From NCBI GenBank assembly GCA_027310235.1, contig DAIDBF010000002.1, forward strand, positions 1-8,791: a stretch of 8,791 bases of DNA, written 5' to 3'. This stretch comes from a bacterium. Its GTDB lineage: Bacteria; Patescibacteriota; Minisyncoccia; UBA6257; GWB1-50-10. Made by a program: the position numbers and the translations under genes. The notes under the pieces are model-generated. The model saw nothing but the letters and a program-made list of their open reading frames with translations, made no database searches and was not told where the DNA came from. Within the stretch, counting starts at the first letter, position 1, and each line of letters opens with the position of its first letter. This document shows positions 5,200 through 8,791 of this stretch, one piece after another.

Positions 5200-6715
5200 C
5201 GTACTCCACCGCCTTCACCTCGCGTATTACCGTTACTTTGATCTCGCCCGGATACTGTACGTTCGTCTGGATTTTCTGGGCAATCTGCTTCGCGAGTTCA
5301 AGCGCTCCGAAATCGTCCACTTTTTCGGGGAGCACGAATACCCGCACCTCTCTTCCCGCGGAGACCGCATATGATTGTTTCACGCCCTCGAAACCATTCA
5401 CCGTTTTCTCGATATCCTCAAGCCGCTTGATATACTTTTCAAGCGTATCGCGTCGCGCTCCGGGCCGTGCAGCCGAGATCGCGTCCGCGGCGGCGACGAT
5501 ATACGACTCGGGCGAGGCAAACGGGTATTCGTCATGATGTGATTCCATCGCCTGGACGATCTCATCGGGGATCCCGTATTTTTTAAGAAGCTTTCTCCCG
5601 ATTTCGACGTGCGTTCCCTCAACTTCGTGATCCACCGCCTTTCCGATGTCATGGAGCAGCGCTCCCTTTTTCGCGACCTCGGTGTTGACGCCGAGCTCGG
5701 CGGCGATCATCGAGGAAATATGCGCCATCTCGATCGAGTGCTGCAAGACATTTTGTCCATAGCTCGTACGGAAATTCAACCGCCCCAGAAGATAGATCAA
5801 CTCTTTCGGAAGATCCAAAATGCCGACCTCGTAGGCGGCGTCTTCTCCGATTTTCTGGATCCTGTTTTCGAGTTCGCGACGCGCTTCCTCCACCTTCTCC
5901 TCGATCTTCGCGGGCTGGATTCTTCCGTCTTTCAGGAGTTTTTCCAATGCCATCTTTGCAAGTTCGCGGCGCATCGGGTCGAATGAAGAGAGCACCACAC
6001 TTTCCGGCGTTTCGTCGACGATCACCTCGACGCCCGTAAGCCGCTCGAAGGCGCGTATGTTTCTTCCTTCGCGCCCGATGATCTTCGCTTTGAGTTCCTC
6101 ATCGGGGAGATTCACGACGCTTGTTGTAATGTCGGCAATCGAATTCCGCGCATAGCGCTGAATCGCGGTCTCCAGGATTTTCATTCCCTTCGCCTCGATC
6201 ACATCTCTGCGCTCGCGTTCAAGCCGCACGATGTCGGTGGTAAGGTCTTTCCGGTATGAGGTTTCGAGTTCCTCGAAGATTGCCCGCTTCGCTTCTTCCC
6301 GCGAAAGCCCGGCGACGCGCTCGAGTTCGATGACCGCTTTCTCGTGGAGCGTTTTTACTTCCTCATCGGCCTCCTTGAGTTTCGTTTCCTTCGCGGAAAG
6401 ACCCATGAGTTGGGTATCGAACTCACGTGCACGCTGATCGAGCGCATCTTCTTTTTTCGTGAGACGCTCTTCAAGACGACGGATTTCCTGCTTCCGTTCA
6501 CGCTCGTCTCTTTGCGCTTCGGTCAAAACGGCCGCCGCGCGGTTCTTCGCCTCGAGTTCTATCTCTTTCGCCTTTACTTTCGCACCTTCAAGCGCCTCCT
6601 CCGCTTTCCGTTCGATCGAGTTCTTTGTGCTCTTCGCGATATTGAGACGGATTGCATACCCAACGGCGATTCCCACGATCGCAAGTATACCCGCCTCCAA
6701 GGGGGTTATGTTCAT
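5192..6715 (-). CDS. rny: Ribonuclease Y
   Basis: RNase Y is a membrane-bound endoribonuclease that starts mRNA decay, cutting single-stranded RNA with a metal-dependent HD active site. The 507-residue protein is full length for the family (about 510-520). It has an N-terminal membrane anchor (about 5-24), a long charged coiled coil (about 28-165), a KH RNA-binding domain with the GREGRNI loop at 214-220, and an HD domain with H326, the LLHDIGKA motif (H355, D356), ESHHDE (H393, H394) and D411. All expected catalytic positions are present. The ATG at 6715 has no Shine-Dalgarno site upstream. A promoter with TATACT lies about 60 bases before it. The stop codon lies within a copy of the repeat also found in the HU leader. 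No terminator is visible between rny and HU, so readthrough into HU is possible. It is divergent from gpmI. Confidence 0.97.
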   Translation of the reverse strand: MNITPLEAGILAIVGIAVGYAIRLNIAKSTKNSIERKAEEALEGAKVKAKEIELEAKNRAAAVLTEAQRDERERKQEIRRLEERLTKKEDALDQRAREFDTQLMGLSAKETKLKEADEEVKTLHEKAVIELERVAGLSREEAKRAIFEELETSYRKDLTTDIVRLERERRDVIEAKGMKILETAIQRYARNSIADITTSVVNLPDEELKAKIIGREGRNIRAFERLTGVEVIVDETPESVVLSSFDPMRRELAKMALEKLLKDGRIQPAKIEEKVEEARRELENRIQKIGEDAAYEVGILDLPKELIYLLGRLNFRTSYGQNVLQHSIEMAHISSMIAAELGVNTEVAKKGALLHDIGKAVDHEVEGTHVEIGRKLLKKYGIPDEIVQAMESHHDEYPFASPESYIVAAADAISAARPGARRDTLEKYIKRLEDIEKTVNGFEGVKQSYAVSAGREVRVFVLPEKVDDFGALELAKQIAQKIQTNVQYPGEIKVTVIREVKAVEYAR

Positions 6716-6763
6716 ATGAATCGAAAATATAATAACTATTTTGTTCCATCGACGTTTTCAGAA

Positions 6764-6780
6764 CTATACTTTCAGTATAG
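6764..6780. promoter_or_regulatory. Perfect 7-bp inverted repeat overlapping the rny promoter
   Basis: CTATACT (6764-6770) and AGTATAG (6774-6780) are perfect reverse complements around TTC. The right arm contains the minus-strand TATACT -10 box, and the left arm falls at about the predicted transcription start. It could be an operator, or a hairpin at the very 5' end of the rny mRNA. Confidence 0.5.
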
Positions 6781-6802
6781 GGAGTGAGGGATTGTTTTGC
6801 AA
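6774..6802 (-). promoter_or_regulatory. Promoter of rny
   Basis: On the minus strand TTGCAA (6802-6797) is followed after 17 bases by TATACT (6779-6774). That is 4 of 6 and 5 of 6 consensus matches at ideal spacing. Transcription would start near 6767, giving a leader of about 52 bases. The -35 box touches the outer end of the long palindrome at 6801. An alternative AT-rich box (TATTAT) lies just before the start codon and would give a leaderless mRNA. Confidence 0.5.
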
Positions 6803-6994
6803 ATTTCTTCCTCCCCCAGGCGAGCATAGCGGAGTGAGGAGAGCACTCCCCGAGAAACGACGCAGGAAATAGGAATTGAAGGTGTTTGAGTCCCGAAGGG
6901 ATGAGTTCCTTCAATTCCGTTCATTTCCCGAGGAGTGACGAGGAGGAGTGCTCCGAACGGAGCTTTGTGCGAGACGAGGGGGAGGAAGAAATTT
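6801..6994. repeat. 194-bp imperfect palindrome between rny and gpmI
   Basis: The outermost 17 bases are perfectly inverted: AAATTTCTTCCTCCCCC (6801-6817) against 6978-6994. Near the centre an 11-base pair is also perfect: GGAATTGAAGG (6872-6882) against 6908-6918. In between, the arms share GAGCACTCC and GGAAAT in matching order with small gaps. The centre has TCCC/GGGA around GAA. One strand could form a hairpin of about 80 bp. Within the region are GAGG-rich motifs such as GCGGAGTGAGGAG and CGAGGAGTGACGAGGAG. No reading frame of note lies in it. It fills most of the divergent region between the two promoters. Confidence 0.85.
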
Positions 6995-7009
6995 ACTTGG
7001 GGGGCGGAG

Positions 7010-7036
7010 TTGGTGACTACGAAGCTGTGGTATTAT
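7010..7036 (+). promoter_or_regulatory. Promoter of gpmI
   Basis: TATTAT (7031-7036) is preceded by TGG as an extended -10, and TTGGTG (7010-7015) lies 15 bases upstream as a weak -35. The expected transcription start near 7043 is only about 4 bases before the ATG at 7047. It would exclude the GGAG at 7037-7040 that otherwise looks like the ribosome site. Either the mRNA is nearly leaderless or the true promoter lies further upstream. Confidence 0.45.
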
Positions 7037-7046
7037 GGAGATATAT

Positions 7047-8600
7047 ATGAAGCGGACATTTTTACTTGTAGTTTTGGATGGATGGGGGATCGGAGCGCTC
7101 GACGAATCGAACCCGATCTACCGCGCGGAACCGCAGGTTATGCATACCGTAGAGAGTAACTTCCCCTCCGGCGCGCTCCAGGCATCCGGGATCGCAGTGG
7201 GGCTTCCGTGGGAGGAAGAAGGAAACAGCGAGGTGGGGCACCTCACGATGGGAGCGGGAAAAGTGCTGTATCAGCATTTCCCCCGCATTTCACTCGCGAT
7301 CGAAGACGGAAGTTTTTTCAAAAACCCCGCGTTTCTTGAGGCTTTCGCACACGCCGAGGCGCACAAGAGTACCGTACATCTCGTGGGGCTTCTCTCCGAA
7401 GGAGACATTCATGCTTCACTTGATCATCTTGTTGCGCTGATCGCGATGGCTCGTGAAAAGAATGTTCCGTTCCTCCTTCAGCTCATTTCGGATGGGAGAG
7501 ACAGCGCTCCGAAATCGGTGGAGCGGCTTATGGAAAAACTTTCGGAAAAAACGAAGATGGACATGATGCCGTTTCTCGCGAGCATGAGCGGGAGGTATTA
7601 TGCGATGGATCGGGACAAGCATTGGGAGAGAACCGAGAAGGTATATGAAGTCCTCACGCGCGGAGCCGAGGCGGGAACCACGCTCGAGAACGCCGCTCGT
7701 GAAGCGTATGAGAAAAAACTGAACGATGAATATATCGCGCCGTCCGTGATCGGCGCTTCCCGCCCGATAAAAGATAACGATGCGATTATATTTTTTAATT
7801 TCAGAGAGGATAGGATGCGCCAGCTTGCCGGCGCATTTCTTGATTCAAATTTCTCCCAGTTTCCTACGCAGCCGCTCAAGGGGCTTTACGCGGTGACGAT
7901 GACGGAGTATGAACCCGAGTTCAAGGCGAAGAACGCTTTTCCGGATGAGGTTGTGGAATATCCATTGGGAAGAGTGCTCTCGGAAGAAGGGAAGACCCAG
8001 CTTCGCATTGCGGAGACGGAAAAATATGCGCACGTAACCTACTTCTTCAACGGGCTGAAGGAGGAGCCGTATAAAAATGAATTCAGAGTGCTTCTTCCTT
8101 CGCAAAAAGTGATACGGCACGACGAGCATCCGGAAATGATGGCGAGGCCGGTCACTGATCGCGTGCTCACGGCCCTGAACGAGCGGACGTATGATTTTAT
8201 CCTCGTGAATTATGCGAACGCGGATATGGTGGCGCACACGGGAAATTACGAGGCGACCCTGCGCGCGATTCGGATTCTCGACGAACAGCTCGGGAGACTG
8301 GTAACAACAGTGCTCGATCAGGATGACGTGATGCTTATCACCTCGGATCACGGAAATGCGGAAGTGCTTCTTGATCTGAAGACGGGGGAGCCGGAAACAA
8401 AACACGATGCAAGCCCCGTGCCGATCTATCTTGTGGGGAAACAATTTAGGAGAAAGACACCGAAAGATTTTCTGGCACCGCTCCCCACGATTGGGATTCT
8501 CTCCGACGTGGCGCCGACGCTTCTTGATCTTATGGGGATTCAGAAGCCGAAAGAAATGACGGGAGAGAGCTTAATGCCGCAGCTTCTTAGCGAGGAGTAG
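7047..8600 (+). CDS. gpmI: 2,3-bisphosphoglycerate-independent phosphoglycerate mutase
   Basis: GpmI interconverts 3-phosphoglycerate and 2-phosphoglycerate in lower glycolysis through a phosphoserine intermediate and two Mn ions in the cytoplasm. The 517-residue protein is full length (family about 510-515). The alkaline-phosphatase-like metal and nucleophile residues are all present: D11 in LDGWG, S61 in GNSEVGH, D393 and H397 in NYANADMVAHTG, D434 and H435 in SDHGNAE, and H453 in KHDASPVP. The phosphotransferase insert has HASLDHL, SDGRDSAP, SGRYYAMDRD and NFREDRMRQL. EKYAHVTYFFNG supplies the conserved Lys. I chose the ATG at 7047 and not 7035, because MKRTFLLVVLDGWG is the usual family start and GGAG lies 6 bases before it. 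No terminator is seen after the gene within the window. It is flanked on both sides by related GAGG-rich intergenic repeats. Confidence 0.97.
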   Translation: MKRTFLLVVLDGWGIGALDESNPIYRAEPQVMHTVESNFPSGALQASGIAVGLPWEEEGNSEVGHLTMGAGKVLYQHFPRISLAIEDGSFFKNPAFLEAFAHAEAHKSTVHLVGLLSEGDIHASLDHLVALIAMAREKNVPFLLQLISDGRDSAPKSVERLMEKLSEKTKMDMMPFLASMSGRYYAMDRDKHWERTEKVYEVLTRGAEAGTTLENAAREAYEKKLNDEYIAPSVIGASRPIKDNDAIIFFNFREDRMRQLAGAFLDSNFSQFPTQPLKGLYAVTMTEYEPEFKAKNAFPDEVVEYPLGRVLSEEGKTQLRIAETEKYAHVTYFFNGLKEEPYKNEFRVLLPSQKVIRHDEHPEMMARPVTDRVLTALNERTYDFILVNYANADMVAHTGNYEATLRAIRILDEQLGRLVTTVLDQDDVMLITSDHGNAEVLLDLKTGEPETKHDASPVPIYLVGKQFRRKTPKDFLAPLPTIGILSDVAPTLLDLMGIQKPKEMTGESLMPQLLSEE

Positions 8601-8604
8601 AGGT

Positions 8605-8720
8605 TTGTGAGTTTCCTTTCTCCTCTCGATCAGCACAAAGCTCTGCTCGAATAGCTTCTCCTCGCTCGTCCTCGGAACTCCGAATATCGCACCAACTCGA
8701 CCTTATGGGACTCGAACGTC
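8605..8720 (-). repeat. Diverged inverted copy of the 6801-6994 intergenic element
   Basis: Read in reverse, this stretch resembles the right half of the palindrome upstream of gpmI. GCACAAAGCTC (8633-8643) is the exact reverse complement of 6960-6970. Around it a CT-rich block, TCCTCG-rich blocks and GGAACTC occur in the same order. AACTC, then CCTT, then GGGACTCgAAC (8694-8718) matches AACTC..CCCTTcGGGACTCaAAC of the reverse complement of 6885-6907. Identity by eye is roughly 65-75% with gaps. The gene gpmI is therefore bracketed by inverted relatives of one element. Confidence 0.6.
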
Positions 8721-8731
8721 GCTTACGCTCC

Positions 8732-8785
8732 TTGAAACCCTTCGGTTTCAACAGCTTCCGCCACGGGGAAACTCCCGTTTCCCCG
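8732..8785. repeat. Two tandem perfect hairpins near the right edge
   Basis: TTGAAACC (8732-8739) pairs with GGTTTCAA (8744-8751) around CTTC. CGGGGAAAC (8764-8772) pairs with GTTTCCCCG (8777-8785) around TCCC. Both stems are perfect and both loops have four bases. Neither is followed by a T-run within the window, so they are not typical terminators for gpmI. They probably belong to the intergenic repeat that is cut by the window end. Confidence 0.75.
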
Positions 8786-8791
8786 GCCCCT

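Noticed and set aside
7035..7046. Earlier gpmI start adding MEIY
   Set aside because: That ATG overlaps the probable -10 box and GGAG. Family members begin at the lysine before the first beta strand, as the ATG at 7047 does.
8690..8791. A tRNA or tRNA remnant on the minus strand, because GACTCGAAC resembles a reversed T-loop
   Set aside because: No acceptor stem, anticodon arm or matching T-stem can be formed. The same motif occurs in the intergenic element before gpmI, so it belongs to that repeat.

Overview
The window looks like chromosomal DNA of a Candidate Phyla Radiation (Patescibacteria, probably Parcubacteria-type) bacterium. This is inferred from the short, divergent versions of core genes, small membrane-anchored hypothetical proteins, tight gene spacing, weak use of Shine-Dalgarno sites and repeated GAGG-rich intergenic DNA. 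No phylogenetic marker in the window gives a firmer placement. Base composition is near balanced and I see no phage, plasmid or CRISPR locus.

Layout. Positions 1-2326 hold a minus-strand run of envelope genes. In transcription order these are a membrane-anchored unknown protein (2326-1733), a four-helix 'phage holin family' membrane protein (1598-1236), SecG (1230-1021) and the N-terminal part of a family 5 extracellular solute-binding protein that runs off the left edge. A tRNA-Gly(UCC) follows on the plus strand (2421-2491). Next comes a plus-strand three-gene unit (2635-4556): an ECF-type sigma factor, an overlapping single-pass membrane protein in the anti-sigma position, and a secreted protein of unknown function. 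That unit ends at a bidirectional terminator shared with the convergent HU gene (4890-4615). Upstream of HU is ribonuclease Y (6715-5192), and divergently from it runs phosphoglycerate mutase gpmI (7047-8600).

The least ordinary part is between the genes. Three intergenic regions carry long inverted repeats of different sequence. A perfect 21-bp pair (1594-1614 and 1705-1725) covers the start codon of the holin-family gene. A 20-bp pair with two mismatches (4924-4943 and 5026-5045) lies in the predicted HU leader, and a further copy overlaps the rny stop codon. A palindrome of about 194 bp (6801-6994) lies between rny and gpmI, and a diverged inverted copy of it begins just after gpmI, so gpmI is bracketed by related elements. 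Four genes show a common extended -10 box (TGnTAnnAT). In two of them it sits so close to the start codon that the mRNA would be almost leaderless.

Functionally the genes cover secretion and envelope (SecG, solute-binding protein, holin-family protein), an envelope-type signalling cassette (sigma, putative anti-sigma, exported protein), RNA decay (RNase Y), nucleoid structure (HU) and lower glycolysis (GpmI). No complete undescribed system is proven. The best leads are the structured leaders and the sigma cassette.
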